Source of the DNA: Hydrogenispora ethanolica
GTDB taxonomy: Bacteria > Bacillota > UBA4882 > UBA8346
Direction of reading: 5' to 3'
NCBI RefSeq assembly: GCF_004340685.1
Contig: NZ_SLUN01000015.1
Span: 60,633 to 124,632 of the forward strand
DNA length: 64,000 nt
Below the pieces are notes generated by a model, which saw nothing but the letters and a program-made list of their open reading frames with translations, had not been told where the DNA came from and did no database searches. Shown piece by piece: positions 44,075-52,694 of the stretch; position 1 is the first letter of the stretch, and every line of letters begins with the position of its first letter. A program made the position numbers and the translations under genes.

Positions 44075-45913
44075 ATGCCGATTAAGACCAGCGACCAAAT
44101 CCGGAACATCGCGATTATTGCCCACGTCGACCATGGCAAGACCACACTGGTGGACTGTATGTTACGGCAATCCGGAATTTTCCGCGAAAATGAAAAAGTG
44201 GTCGAACGGGTGATGGACAGCAACGATCTCGAGCGGGAACGGGGAATTACCATTCTCTCGAAGAATACGGCCGTCTATTACAATGAAATGAAGATTAATA
44301 TCGTGGATACGCCGGGTCATGCCGACTTCGGGGGCGAAGTCGAACGGGTGCTGCGGATGGTGGATGGCGCGCTGTTATTAGTCGACGCCTTTGAAGGCCC
44401 GATGGCCCAGACCAAATTCGTACTCCGCAAAGCCTTGGAAGTGGGCTTGAAAGTGATCGTGGTCATTAATAAGATCGACCGGCCGGACGCGCGGGTCAGC
44501 GAAGTCCTGGACGAGGTCTTCGACCTGTTTGTGGAGCTTGAGGCCGATGACTGGCAGCTGGATTTCCCGGTGATCTATACCTCGGCCCGCCAGGGCGTTG
44601 CTTCGCTGGATCCCGAGCACCCGGGCCGGAATATGCAGCCGCTCTTTGAGATGATCCAGACCGAGATCCCGGCTCCGTCCGGCGATCCCGAGGCGCCGCT
44701 GCAATTGCAGATCACGACCCTGGATTATGACGATTACGTGGGCCGGATCGGCATCGGCCGGATCTCGGGCGGCACCCTGAAGGCGGGACAGCAGGTCAGC
44801 CTCTGCAAGCAGGACGGCAGCGTGGAACTGATCAAAATCGGCAAGGTTTGGATCTATGAAGGCCTCAAACGGAAAGAGGCCGACGACGCGGTGTCGGTGG
44901 GCGAGATCGTGGCCCTGGCCGGACTCGGTCCGGTCAATATCGGGGAGACGGTCAGCGATGCCGAGAACCCGGCGCCCTTGCCGTTGCTGACCATCGACGA
45001 GCCGACCCTGACGATGACCTTCATGGTCAATGACAGCCCATTCGCGGGGCGCGAAGGGAAGTACGTCACCTCGCGGCACCTGCGGGACCGCTTGTTCAAG
45101 GAAGCGGAGACCAACGTCAGCATGAAAGTGGCCGAGACTGCCACTCCCGACGCCTTTCAGGTGTCGGGCCGCGGCGAATTGCATCTGGGAATCCTGATCG
45201 AGACGATGCGCCGGGAAGGGTATGAGCTCCAAGTCTCCAAACCGGAGCCGATTCTCAAAAAGGTAAACGGCCAGACCTATGAACCGTACGAACGTCTTTT
45301 CATCTCCACGCCGGAGGAGTTCTCCGGGAGGGTCATCGAAAACCTGGGCCGGCGTCGGGCCGAGATGCTGAACATGCATCCGGTGGGCATCGGGCAGCTG
45401 CGGATCGAATTTCTGGTTCCCGCCCGGGGACTGGTCGGGTTCCGTTCGGAGTTTCTGACCGAAACCAAGGGCGAAGGGATCATGCACCACTTGTTTGAGC
45501 GGTATGGGCCCTGGAAAGGCGAGATCAGCGGCAGGCAGCGCGGCGTGCTGATTGCCTTCGAGACGGGCGACGCCTCGGCCTACGGCATTCATAATGTCGA
45601 AGAGCGCGGCTCGCTCTTTGTTCAGCCCACCGAGAAGGTCTATGCCGGAATGATCGTCGGCGAGAACGCCCGGGAAGGCGACCTCGACGTGAATGTCTGC
45701 AAGAAGAAGCATCTCACCAATATGCGCGCCAGCACCGCCGACGAAGGCATCAAGCTGACGCCGCCCCGCCTCTTCAGCCTGGAACAGGCGATGGAGTATA
45801 TCGAAGATGATGAACTGGTGGAGATCACGCCGCAGTCCATCCGGATGCGCAAGAAGATCCTCGATCGCAGCGAACGGGAGCGCAGCAACAAGCGGAGCCG
45901 GGACAACGCCTAG
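44075..45913 (+). CDS. typA: Ribosome-associated GTPase TypA/BipA
   Basis: A 612-residue translational GTPase used in stress and low-temperature ribosome assembly. The G domain shows [19 protein letters not shown], switch I with [23 protein letters not shown], and [16 protein letters not shown]-like domains II, III and V follow, and the BipA-specific C-terminal domain ends near RMRKKIL. AAGGTGG precedes the ATG. It stands alone between a terminator and array R3. Confidence 0.96.
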   Translation: MPIKTSDQIRNIAIIAHVDHGKTTLVDCMLRQSGIFRENEKVVERVMDSNDLERERGITILSKNTAVYYNEMKINIVDTPGHADFGGEVERVLRMVDGALLLVDAFEGPMAQTKFVLRKALEVGLKVIVVINKIDRPDARVSEVLDEVFDLFVELEADDWQLDFPVIYTSARQGVASLDPEHPGRNMQPLFEMIQTEIPAPSGDPEAPLQLQITTLDYDDYVGRIGIGRISGGTLKAGQQVSLCKQDGSVELIKIGKVWIYEGLKRKEADDAVSVGEIVALAGLGPVNIGETVSDAENPAPLPLLTIDEPTLTMTFMVNDSPFAGREGKYVTSRHLRDRLFKEAETNVSMKVAETATPDAFQVSGRGELHLGILIETMRREGYELQVSKPEPILKKVNGQTYEPYERLFISTPEEFSGRVIENLGRRRAEMLNMHPVGIGQLRIEFLVPARGLVGFRSEFLTETKGEGIMHHLFERYGPWKGEISGRQRGVLIAFETGDASAYGIHNVEERGSLFVQPTEKVYAGMIVGENAREGDLDVNVCKKKHLTNMRASTADEGIKLTPPRLFSLEQAMEYIEDDELVEITPQSIRMRKKILDRSERERSNKRSRDNA

Positions 45914-45973
45914 AGTCTCGGCTTCCCGGTTCACGGCGAATCCTTCCGGAGCGTTCTTCAGCCGCTCCGGGAG

Positions 45974-46204
45974 CGTCAGGAATGGCTTAAGACAGATCTT
46001 GAGTGGCTCAAGATAGATCTTCAATGACCCAAGACAGATCTTGGGTTGCGTAAGGCAGATTTCGAATGACTCAAGACAGATCTTGGGTTGCTCAAGACAG
46101 ATCTTGAATGACTCAAGACAGATCTTGAATGGTTCAAGACAGATCTTGGGTTGCTCAAGACAGATCTTGAGTAGCTTACGATAGATCTTACGTGGCTCAA
46201 GGTA
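45974..46204. repeat. 21-bp phased tandem array R3
   Basis: Eleven 21-base units in register between the convergent typA and pstS genes. The core is ATCTTGAATGACTCAAGACAG or a close variant (broken here as ATCTTGAATGAC / TCAAGACAG). Most units keep the CTTGA...TCAAG dyad, one base off-centre relative to array R1. Variant cores are CTTGGGTTGCTCAAG and CTTGAGTGGCTCAAG. The first and last units are degenerate. There are no spacers or coding signals. Confidence 0.93.
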
Positions 46205-46234
46205 ATAAGGCTACTCTCGGCACCGAATCATGAC

Positions 46235-46272
46235 CATAAAAAAAGAGACCGTCGTTTCCGGCGGCCTCTTTT
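46235..46272 (-). terminator. Terminator of pstS
   Basis: On the minus strand, AGAGGCCGCCG pairs with CGACGGTCTCT (one mismatch) around loop GAAA, followed by seven Ts (A-run at 46237-46243 on the plus strand). It lies just past the pstS stop. Confidence 0.8.
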
Positions 46273-46290
46273 TTATTATCTTACGGACGA

Positions 46291-47091
46291 TTACTTCTGT
46301 TTGACGGAGATATATTCTTTGGCCACAATCTTTTGGCCCTCGGGGCTCAGTACCCAATCCAGGAACGTCTTGACCAGTCCGGCCGGAGCATTCTTGGTGA
46401 GCATGAGGAAGGGGCGTTGGATCTTGTAGGTTTTGGCAAGCACGTTCTTTTCGGTGGCTTCCACGCCGTCGATCTTCAGGGCTTTGACCGCTTTGGTGTC
46501 GAGGGAGCCCAAGGAGATGTAGCCGATGGCTTCTTTGGTAATGGAGACGGACTGTTGAACCGCGCCAGTGGAAGCTTGAACCAAACATTTGCTGGTATTG
46601 GGGGTTTTACCGAGCACGATCTCCTCGAAAGCGCCGCGGGTACCCGAACCGGCTTCGCGGTTCACGACGACAATATTCTCATCGGGGCCGCCGACTTGTT
46701 TCCAGTTGGTGTACTCGCCAGCATAAATCTTTTTCAATTGGTCGGTGGACATATTGGAAACCGGATTGGACTTGTGAACGACGATGGCGATGCCGTCTTT
46801 GGCGATAACCGTCTCATGGATGCCGGTCTCGTCGGGGTTCAATTCACGGGAACTATTGCCGATCTCCGCGCTGTTGGTCATGGCTGCTTTGATGCCAGCG
46901 CCCGAACCGCCGCCTTGGACAAAAATCTTGACGCCTTTGTTTTTGGCCATGAAAGCCTGGGCTAATTCTTCAGCCAGAGGCTGCACCGAAGTGGAACCAA
47001 CCATGTTGATGGTCCCGGAAAGAGCGGCAAAACTCGAAACTGTCATCAGAAGCAATGCGCCGATAACGGCCAGTAAAGCAAGTTTTTTCAT
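46291..47091 (-). CDS. pstS: Phosphate ABC transporter substrate-binding protein PstS
   Basis: Secreted phosphate-binding protein of 266 residues. A signal peptide (about residues 1-22, ending SSFA) lacks a lipobox Cys. Then comes INMVGSTSVQPLAEELAQAF with the phosphate-binding Ser/Thr loop. Later blocks are GSGAGIKAAM, IGNSSREL and NREAGSGTRGAFEEIVLG. AGGAGG is nine bases before the ATG. No pstC/A/B or phoU genes are adjacent, which is unusual. Three ATTAAG direct repeats upstream may be a phosphate box. Confidence 0.92.
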   Translation of the reverse strand: MKKLALLAVIGALLLMTVSSFAALSGTINMVGSTSVQPLAEELAQAFMAKNKGVKIFVQGGGSGAGIKAAMTNSAEIGNSSRELNPDETGIHETVIAKDGIAIVVHKSNPVSNMSTDQLKKIYAGEYTNWKQVGGPDENIVVVNREAGSGTRGAFEEIVLGKTPNTSKCLVQASTGAVQQSVSITKEAIGYISLGSLDTKAVKALKIDGVEATEKNVLAKTYKIQRPFLMLTKNAPAGLVKTFLDWVLSPEGQKIVAKEYISVKQK

Positions 47092-47137
47092 TCGTTTTTC
47101 CTCCTAAAATTTGTTACTTTAAAAATAACACTCCCAG

Positions 47138-47177
47138 ATTAAGAACGAAGCTCAGCGATGATTAAGAAGCCATTAAG
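47138..47177 (-). promoter_or_regulatory. Possible Pho-box-like direct repeats upstream of pstS
   Basis: ATTAAG occurs at 47138, 47161 and 47172 (CTTAAT on the coding strand). Spacings of 23 and 11 bases fit one or two helical turns, like PhoB/PhoP direct-repeat boxes. They lie 45-85 bases upstream of the pstS start. This is an inference from spacing and gene content. Confidence 0.35.
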
Positions 47178-47352
47178 GATCGGTCAAGGCGCGGTGAGCA
47201 TCCGCCGGACCGGCCGGCCCAAAGCCATTCCCGGCGGCGGTTTTCGAAAGCAGCTTGTCGCTTCGCAATGTTGGCGGCGGGAGAGGATTCTGCGGCATGG
47301 GTGCCGAATTGAGCAATAAAAAGGTTTGCCAGAATTTTCTCGACAGGAGCGG

Positions 47353-48186
47353 ATGGATGTGGCATTTTTCAGAATCACCCTGCTGGTGATGTGTTTGCTC
47401 TGCAGTTGGAATGGAACGGCCTGGGCGTCTGACAGCGGGGCGGCCGAAGCGGAAACGGATCCGTACTCGTTCGGAAAGCAGTGTGTCGCTGACTTTCGCA
47501 CGCTGCTCGCCGCTCCGCTGGACTGGGAGCGGGAGGAATGGCAGAAAGCGGGCTGGGTCCTGGCGATTACCGCCGGGCTGTATCTGGAGGACGGTTCGAT
47601 CCGCGATTCCGTCCAGGAGCGGCGGAATGAGGATACCGACCGGCTGGCCCGGTGGACGCGGCCTTTCGGGGACATCCGGGTGACTGCGCCGCTACTGGCG
47701 GGGTTCTATTATTGGGGGAGCCGGACCGGCGATGAGCAGGCCACCCGCGCGGCGCTGCTGGCAGGAGAGAGCCTGGTCGTCTCGGGCATGCTGACCGCCG
47801 GCCTGAAGCTCGCCGGCCACCGCCGCCGGCCCGATAGTGGTGCTCCTTACGATGCTTGGGACGGTCCGGGCTTTTCCCTGGATCACGACTCCTTTCCGTC
47901 CTATCACACGGCTTCCTCGTTCGCGATCGCGACGATCCTGTCCGATGTCTACCGGGAGAAACGCTATCTGCCGCCGTTGGCCTACAGTCTGGCGGCGCTG
48001 ACCGGTTGGTCCCGGGTGAATGACGATGTCCATTGGGCCTCCGATGTCTTTGCCGGAGCGGTGATCGGCTATGCCACCGCCAAAATGGTCCTGGCCGGAC
48101 ATTCCGACGCCGGGCGGAAAATCTCGCTCCAGCCGACGTTCGGCGCGGACGGCCGGACCGGGCTGGTCGGCACGGTCCGGTTTTAA
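47353..48186 (+). CDS. Secreted/membrane PAP2-family phosphatase
   Basis: A 277-residue acid-phosphatase-like protein. The start is taken as the ATG at 47353 with AGGAG just upstream, giving a clean signal peptide (DVAFFRITLLVMCLLCSWNG...AWA); an in-frame TTG at 47326 is possible. The PAP2 triad motifs are KLAGHRRRP, PSYHTASSF (Tyr replaces the usual Gly of PSGH) and SRVNDDVHWASDVFAGAVIG. It may dephosphorylate lipid or prenyl phosphates outside the membrane. A terminator follows. Confidence 0.83.
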   Translation: MDVAFFRITLLVMCLLCSWNGTAWASDSGAAEAETDPYSFGKQCVADFRTLLAAPLDWEREEWQKAGWVLAITAGLYLEDGSIRDSVQERRNEDTDRLARWTRPFGDIRVTAPLLAGFYYWGSRTGDEQATRAALLAGESLVVSGMLTAGLKLAGHRRRPDSGAPYDAWDGPGFSLDHDSFPSYHTASSFAIATILSDVYREKRYLPPLAYSLAALTGWSRVNDDVHWASDVFAGAVIGYATAKMVLAGHSDAGRKISLQPTFGADGRTGLVGTVRF

Positions 48187-48209
48187 ATCCAATCGCTCGT
48201 TCTTTCATG

Positions 48210-48250
48210 CTTCCGCCCGGCCATCATGCTGACCGGGCGGAAGTTTTTTT
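48210..48250 (+). terminator. Rho-independent terminator after the PAP2 gene
   Basis: CTTCCGCCCGG (48210-48220) pairs perfectly with CCGGGCGGAAG (48233-48243), followed by seven Ts. Confidence 0.9.
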
Positions 48251-48296
48251 GATGATAGGGATTTTTTCGGGAAGCGGTCTTTGATCGGCTTCCGCA

Positions 48297-49724
48297 TTAA
48301 TCCTTGAACGTATGGCGTTCGATGGTTAGACGACCCGCCGCGCCGTTGATGCGGATCGAATCGATGGCATGCAGACGCAGCTCCCCTTGATCATCCTTCT
48401 TCCAGTAGAGCACCGAGGCGCTATAGGGTACGCCCTCTTTCACCAGACCCCGCAGACCGGCCGCGCCGGTCGTGCCGGCATCGACGATGGCTGTGCCGCG
48501 CACTTCGGAAAAACTGTATTTGTGATCGTGCCCGTGTAAAATCAACGGCACCTTACCGATGAGATCCGCCGCGAAGATCCGTTCGTGGACCGCCACAATA
48601 TCCGGCGCTTCCGCCATCCCAGCCACCTGCTCACTCAGGGCGGCGGCGGTCTTTTCAAGCTCCTCGGGCGGGGCCACGTCCGAATTATAGCGCGTCGAGG
48701 CCGGATCGGCAATGCCCGTGATGGTCAATCCCTCTACCGTGTAGCTGCCGCTGTCCAATACTTTAACGCCAGGAAGCTTCGCTAACCGTTCGAGGATCAG
48801 CGGCGAGTCATGGTTTCCCGGCACAAAGAGATAGGGGATACTCAACTGGTCGATGCGGGGCAGGATCTCCGCCTCCACCGCGGTTCCGTAATCGGTTAGA
48901 TCGCCGGTGTCAATCACCAGGCGAACCTTGAAATTGGCTATCAACTCCTGCAACAGGTCGAAGGCGGCCGGATTATTATGAATGTCCGAAACATGCAGGA
49001 CTGCCAGGTCGCTCTCCAAGCCGGCCAGATTCTGGATGCCGCTGGCCTGTTTGTAGAGCAGCGAGACATCCTGGGTTACCCGTTTTAAGTTGGCGCTCAG
49101 GACATCCAGATGATTCAGCCCCATGCTGACGAGGTTCATCGCCCAGGGCGCTCCGGCCAGAACTCCTTGATATTCCGGACGCTCCAGGGCATCGGGCTGA
49201 TAGGTGCCCAGGATTCCGGCGACCAGCAAGGCAATGATCAAAACGGTCGTTAAGATCCCATAGCCGAACATCCGGTCCGGCGGAAAGACTCTCATCATGA
49301 GCAGCGCAACCAAGCCGCCACAGATCCCGAAGAGCAGAACGTTGCCGAAGAGCGTAAAAATGGCTTTGCTGACTTCTTTTTGAAAGGTAGGCAACCATTG
49401 CTCCTGCGGCGGAATCGAGTCCAACTGTTTCTCCAGTTTGGCCAGGTCGATCTGGTTCAAAGTGATCACCAGCTGCAGGGGAAAGTGATGCGATTTCAGG
49501 AATAGCTGCCCTACGGGAGGAATGCTGATCCGCGTTCCGCCCTGCCAATCCCAGCGCGTTTGGAGATTGAACGAGAAGGAGTAGTAATTGAAAGACACTT
49601 GTGCAAAAAGTTGCACAAAGACTAAGCTCATGATTACGACCAAGAGCAAAATAGCCAATTTTTTGATCCAGGCCGGTTTGATGGCGCTCGTAGGGTTTAA
49701 ACTGAGTTTCGTTGGAAACTTCAT
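48297..49724 (-). CDS. Membrane calcineurin-like metallophosphoesterase
   Basis: A 475-residue protein with two membrane segments (about residues 17-40 and 118-170, possibly several passes) and a cytoplasmic or surface phosphoesterase domain from about 240. All metal-binding motifs are visible: VLHVSDIHNNPAAF (DxH), VIDTGDLTDYG (GD), PGNHDS (GNHD) and ILHGHDHKYSF (GHDH). The substrate is unknown. GGAGG lies nine bases before the ATG at 49724. It is transcribed alone. Confidence 0.85.
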   Translation of the reverse strand: MKFPTKLSLNPTSAIKPAWIKKLAILLLVVIMSLVFVQLFAQVSFNYYSFSFNLQTRWDWQGGTRISIPPVGQLFLKSHHFPLQLVITLNQIDLAKLEKQLDSIPPQEQWLPTFQKEVSKAIFTLFGNVLLFGICGGLVALLMMRVFPPDRMFGYGILTTVLIIALLVAGILGTYQPDALERPEYQGVLAGAPWAMNLVSMGLNHLDVLSANLKRVTQDVSLLYKQASGIQNLAGLESDLAVLHVSDIHNNPAAFDLLQELIANFKVRLVIDTGDLTDYGTAVEAEILPRIDQLSIPYLFVPGNHDSPLILERLAKLPGVKVLDSGSYTVEGLTITGIADPASTRYNSDVAPPEELEKTAAALSEQVAGMAEAPDIVAVHERIFAADLIGKVPLILHGHDHKYSFSEVRGTAIVDAGTTGAAGLRGLVKEGVPYSASVLYWKKDDQGELRLHAIDSIRINGAAGRLTIERHTFKD

Positions 49725-49883
49725 TGGCCACGGCCTCCAGTTCTATTCGATAGTTTACCGCTACCGATGCTTCCCATTATAACATATCGCCACATCGTGG
49801 TTTTTAGTGACTATTCGCCTGGAAAGGAATATTATACCTCGGCTCTCAATATAAATGTACAAATCCTCAAAGAGGTGATGATG

Positions 49884-51038
49884 ATGCCAAAGTGTGGTGA
49901 ATGTGGCGCGTTCTTCGAGGGTGACGGTTGGACCTGTCCGATCTGCGGCACCACCGTAACTGCCGGGACCACCGACAGGATTCGCTCCGAACAGTCCGAG
50001 ATGGCCCGGATCGACGCCCAAAGGGTAGCCTCGCTTGGTAAAGATACCATCGCCACGAAGGCAAGCGAAGCGTCGTTCCCGCAGACGGACGCCGGTGGGC
50101 CGGAGAATGCGGCGGACCGGGCGATGGAGTTCGAAATGCAGTTGGAAGTGGGGTCAGCCTCTGAAACGGGTTCAAGGGAAGGGTCAGCCGCCGCGGAACG
50201 GGGATTCGATGAAGTCCCCGGGCATCTGGGCAAGGGCTTGATCAAGCCGCAGGTCAAAGCGCTTGAACCGGACGGATACCATTTCCGGTATGACGAGCCC
50301 AAACTGAATTTCGTCAAAACCGATTACCTGCAGGAGAAGACGGCCGAATTTCGGGTGAGCGGCGAGGATATGGAAAAACTGAAGGAAATAAAGGCCCTCG
50401 AAACGGACCAGTCGTCCGTTCCATCTCCTGAAGACACCGAGGTCAAGGAGACTGGCCCGGAGCTTTCGGAAACACCGGGATCTGGCGGGGCGGGTGCGGT
50501 GTCGGCTACTGAGATGCAAGATAACGTGGGGGAAACGGAGCTTCCGATTGCCCCCGGGACTGTAACCCCGGAATCGGGTTCTCAAAGCGAGGCGGAGAAC
50601 ATTGGGGAGACTGAAGCTGAGACAATTTCAGCGGAGAACGCCGAAGCTGTCACGCCGGATCTGACCCCAGCGGCAGAGGGAGAGCTGGGCCCGGCGGAGA
50701 ATGAGATATTACCCGAACCGGAGCTGGTCGTGGAGCCGGAAGCGGAGACACTGTGGACCGGAGTTCGCACCCGTTACGGGTTCGCTTCAAAGGACGGATA
50801 CCGGATCACCAACCGGGAGATCCGGGCGTTGGGTTCCTACGGCCAGACTCTTGACACGGTCGAAATCAGCGCGGTCACAGCGGTTCGCGCGGAACGGCCG
50901 TTTCCGGGACGCCTCTTCGGAGTGGGGGATGTACAAATCTATACCCGAAATGCGGTAACGCCGGTCCTGACCCTGAAAAGTGTGAAAGAACCGGCCAAGG
51001 TCCAGCGTCTGCTGGAGGAGTTGATCAGAGTCCGTTAG
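49884..51038 (+). CDS. Zinc-ribbon protein with acidic linker and PH-like domain, function unknown
   Basis: A 384-residue protein. The start is taken at the third of three consecutive ATGs, six bases after GAGGTG. The N-terminus PKCGECGAFFEGDGWTCPIC holds two CxxC pairs, a zinc ribbon. A long Glu/Pro/Ser-rich, probably disordered region (about 60-285) follows. The C-terminal 95 residues, with YRITNREIRALGSYGQTLDT and VEISAVTAVRAERPF, resemble a bacterial PH (YdbT/bPH2-type) domain. The role is unknown; a membrane- or protein-binding adaptor is possible. Confidence 0.75.
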   Translation: MPKCGECGAFFEGDGWTCPICGTTVTAGTTDRIRSEQSEMARIDAQRVASLGKDTIATKASEASFPQTDAGGPENAADRAMEFEMQLEVGSASETGSREGSAAAERGFDEVPGHLGKGLIKPQVKALEPDGYHFRYDEPKLNFVKTDYLQEKTAEFRVSGEDMEKLKEIKALETDQSSVPSPEDTEVKETGPELSETPGSGGAGAVSATEMQDNVGETELPIAPGTVTPESGSQSEAENIGETEAETISAENAEAVTPDLTPAAEGELGPAENEILPEPELVVEPEAETLWTGVRTRYGFASKDGYRITNREIRALGSYGQTLDTVEISAVTAVRAERPFPGRLFGVGDVQIYTRNAVTPVLTLKSVKEPAKVQRLLEELIRVR

Positions 51039-51053
51039 TCAAAGCACAAGTTC

Positions 51054-51077
51054 AACCGGCCATAAGGCCGGTTTTTA
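51054..51077 (+). terminator. Rho-independent terminator
   Basis: AACCGGCC (51054-51061), loop ATAA, GGCCGGTT (51066-51073), then Ts. It follows the zinc-ribbon gene. Confidence 0.88.
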
Positions 51078-51203
51078 ACTGGGTCTCTGGATTGAGTTTG
51101 TCAAAACCGGCTTTATCTGTTATGATAGTTCTTGTTATGACATCGGAAGCCGATTTTAGCGGAATGCGGATCTCCGTGATGGTTTCCGGGCGAGGAGATG
51201 CCT

Positions 51204-51692
51204 ATGGCCGAACCAGTCGTTTTGGTAAGCGCTTGTTTATTGGGGATACCCTGCCGTTATGATGGCGGAAGCAAATTGGTTTCCGGTATTCGTGCTCAAT
51301 TGGCAGGTTGCCGTATCGTTCCGTTTTGTCCGGAGGTTTTGGGAGGATTGGAAACGCCGCGTCCAGCGGCGGAGATCACCGGAGGCGATGGCGCCGCCGT
51401 ACTGGACGGCGCGGCCTCGGTCCGCAACCGGGCCGGTTTGGATGTGACCGGCGAATTTATACGGGGCGCCGAAGCGGTTTTGGACCTGGTTCGAGCGAAC
51501 CAACCGGCCAGCGTCATCTTGAAGGCCAAGAGCCCGTCATGCGGCGTGGGAAGGATCTACGACGGCAGCTTCACCGGCCGGCTCCGCGACGGCGACGGCG
51601 TGACCGTAGCGTTATTGCGCCGCTCAACCGCAATCCGGTTCTATACCGAGGAGGATTTTCCGATCCAAGACTTGGATGAAAAAAACGCTTGA
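51204..51692 (+). CDS. DUF523 family protein
   Basis: A 162-residue protein of the DUF523/YbbK family. The three Cys-bearing blocks are all seen: SACLLGIPCRYDGGSK, FCPEVLGGLETPRPAAEI and KAKSPSCGVGRIYDG. These may coordinate a metal or form a redox site; no enzymatic role is firmly known. Start at 51204 gives six-base spacing to GAGGAG; an ATG two codons earlier is possible. The end overlaps the tRNA-Gly promoter. Confidence 0.88.
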   Translation: MAEPVVLVSACLLGIPCRYDGGSKLVSGIRAQLAGCRIVPFCPEVLGGLETPRPAAEITGGDGAAVLDGAASVRNRAGLDVTGEFIRGAEAVLDLVRANQPASVILKAKSPSCGVGRIYDGSFTGRLRDGDGVTVALLRRSTAIRFYTEEDFPIQDLDEKNA

Positions 51693-51718
51693 CGATTAAG
51701 CTATATAAGTGGTAAAAT
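51689..51718 (+). promoter_or_regulatory. Promoter of tRNA-Gly
   Basis: TTGACG (51689-51694), 18-base spacer, TAAAAT (51713-51718), 17 bases before the tRNA. It overlaps the DUF523 stop codon. Confidence 0.65.
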
Positions 51719-51734
51719 AATTTGTGCATGAGAC

Positions 51735-51810
51735 GCGGGAGTAGCTCAGTTGGTAGAGCGTCAGCCTTCCAAGCTGAATGTCGCGGGTTCGAGCCCCGTT
51801 TCCCGCTCCA
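51735..51810 (+). tRNA. tRNA-Gly (anticodon TCC)
   Basis: A complete cloverleaf: acceptor GCGGGAG/TTCCCGC, D-stem GCTC/GAGC, anticodon stem TCAGC/GCTGA with loop CTTCCAA, and T-arm GCGGGTTCGAGCCCCGT. An encoded CCA ends at 51810. Confidence 0.96.
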
Positions 51811-51820
51811 AAAGAGATTG

Positions 51821-51852
51821 AGGGCTTTCAAGGAAACTTGAGAGCCTTTTAT
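51821..51852 (+). terminator. Terminator after tRNA-Gly
   Basis: AGGGCTTTCAAG pairs (with mismatches) with CTTGAGAGCCT around GAAA, then TTTTATTT. Confidence 0.65.
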
Positions 51853-51893
51853 TTGGATAAATTTTTCTTGCCAATGATTCGTCTTTCCAATGA

Positions 51894-51922
51894 TTGAACG
51901 GGAAATCAGGATATGCTATAAT
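51894..51922 (+). promoter_or_regulatory. Promoter of tRNA-Arg
   Basis: TTGAAC (51894-51899), 17-base spacer, TATAAT (51917-51922), 16 bases upstream of the tRNA. Confidence 0.8.
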
Positions 51923-51937
51923 TATATTCTAAATCAT

Positions 51938-52013
51938 GCGCCTGTAGCTCAGGGGATAGAGCAACGGACTTCTAATCCGTTGGCCGTAGGTTCGATTCCT
52001 ACCAGGCGCACCA
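51938..52013 (+). tRNA. tRNA-Arg (anticodon TCT)
   Basis: Acceptor GCGCCTG/CAGGCGC, D-stem GCTC/GAGC, anticodon stem ACGGA/TCCGT with loop CTTCTAA, T-arm GTAGGTTCGATTCCTAC, and encoded CCA. An integrase relic lies about 150 bases downstream. Confidence 0.96.
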
Positions 52014-52028
52014 GCTAAGCTAAATCAA

Positions 52029-52057
52029 GGTTCGGCTAACAGGCCGAGCTTTTTTTA
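52029..52057 (+). terminator. Terminator after tRNA-Arg
   Basis: GGTTCGGC (52029-52036) pairs with GCCGAGCT (52043-52050), two wobble pairs, then seven Ts. Confidence 0.75.
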
Positions 52058-52105
52058 TGGGAATTTTATGGAATCTTTAAAATGCGCGTCATTACTGGAC
52101 GTATA

Positions 52106-52131
52106 AAACCGGGTTTTAGCCCGGTTTTTTC
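52106..52131 (+). terminator. Second terminator-like hairpin after tRNA-Arg
   Basis: AAACCGGG (52106-52113) pairs perfectly with CCCGGTTT (52120-52127), then Ts. Its sequence also works on the minus strand, towards the tRNA, and could end an integrase transcript. Confidence 0.75.
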
Positions 52132-52161
52132 TTTAACTTTTCTTGCCGGTATGAAGCGCAT

Positions 52162-52479
52162 TTAGCAGATCCGGTAATTGCGTTTATAGTCGGTATTGTT
52201 AATTTCATTCAGGGATAAAGCAACTTTATCGGCTGATAAAACTTTTTGTTCGACCTTTTCCTGCCTTGGGCCGTCGGCAAACATAGCCGGATTCTCCTTA
52301 AGAACCTTCCACTTTACTGCCTTCCCCAGAGCCGCCCGGAGCGTCCTGGGAGTCTTGCGGCGGCAAATTTTGAGACGTTTTCCCCAATCCTCTCCTAAAT
52401 AGAAGGTGTTCAAATGAATAGGTGTCGATTTGTTTAGCTGTATGTCTCCAATACCCTTAAATCCTCGGTTATTCTGCAA
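52162..52479 (-). pseudogene. Tyrosine recombinase (integrase) relic
   Basis: The frame of about 105 codons matches the core-binding domain of phage-type integrases: KTPRTLRAALGKAVKWKVLK, ENPAMFADGPRQEKVEQKVL and LSADKVALSLNEI. It stops where the catalytic domain begins; no R...HxxR...Y residues follow. The upstream part looks compressed relative to the family. The TTG at 52479 lacks a good ribosome binding site. It lies beside tRNA-Arg and marks a decayed integrated element. Confidence 0.72.
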
Positions 52480-52694
52480 CCAATAACATTATTCGATCCT
52501 TGCTCGGCCGGGAAAACTCACTCTCGTACAGCAATTTTATTTTTGGTTTTGGTTACACCCACATCCTGGACACCAAGATTGGACTATTGGATATTTTTTC
52601 TCACCATCCTTTATCAATTCATATTCCTTTTTCGTGACACAAAGCGATTTATCAATGAATAAATTGCATCTTAAGGTGGAAAGGAAGTGGGATT

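Noticed and set aside
44378..46024. 548-codon frame antisense to typA
   Set aside because: Shadow of codon bias in a GC-rich gene; typA has all family motifs and the antisense frame has none.
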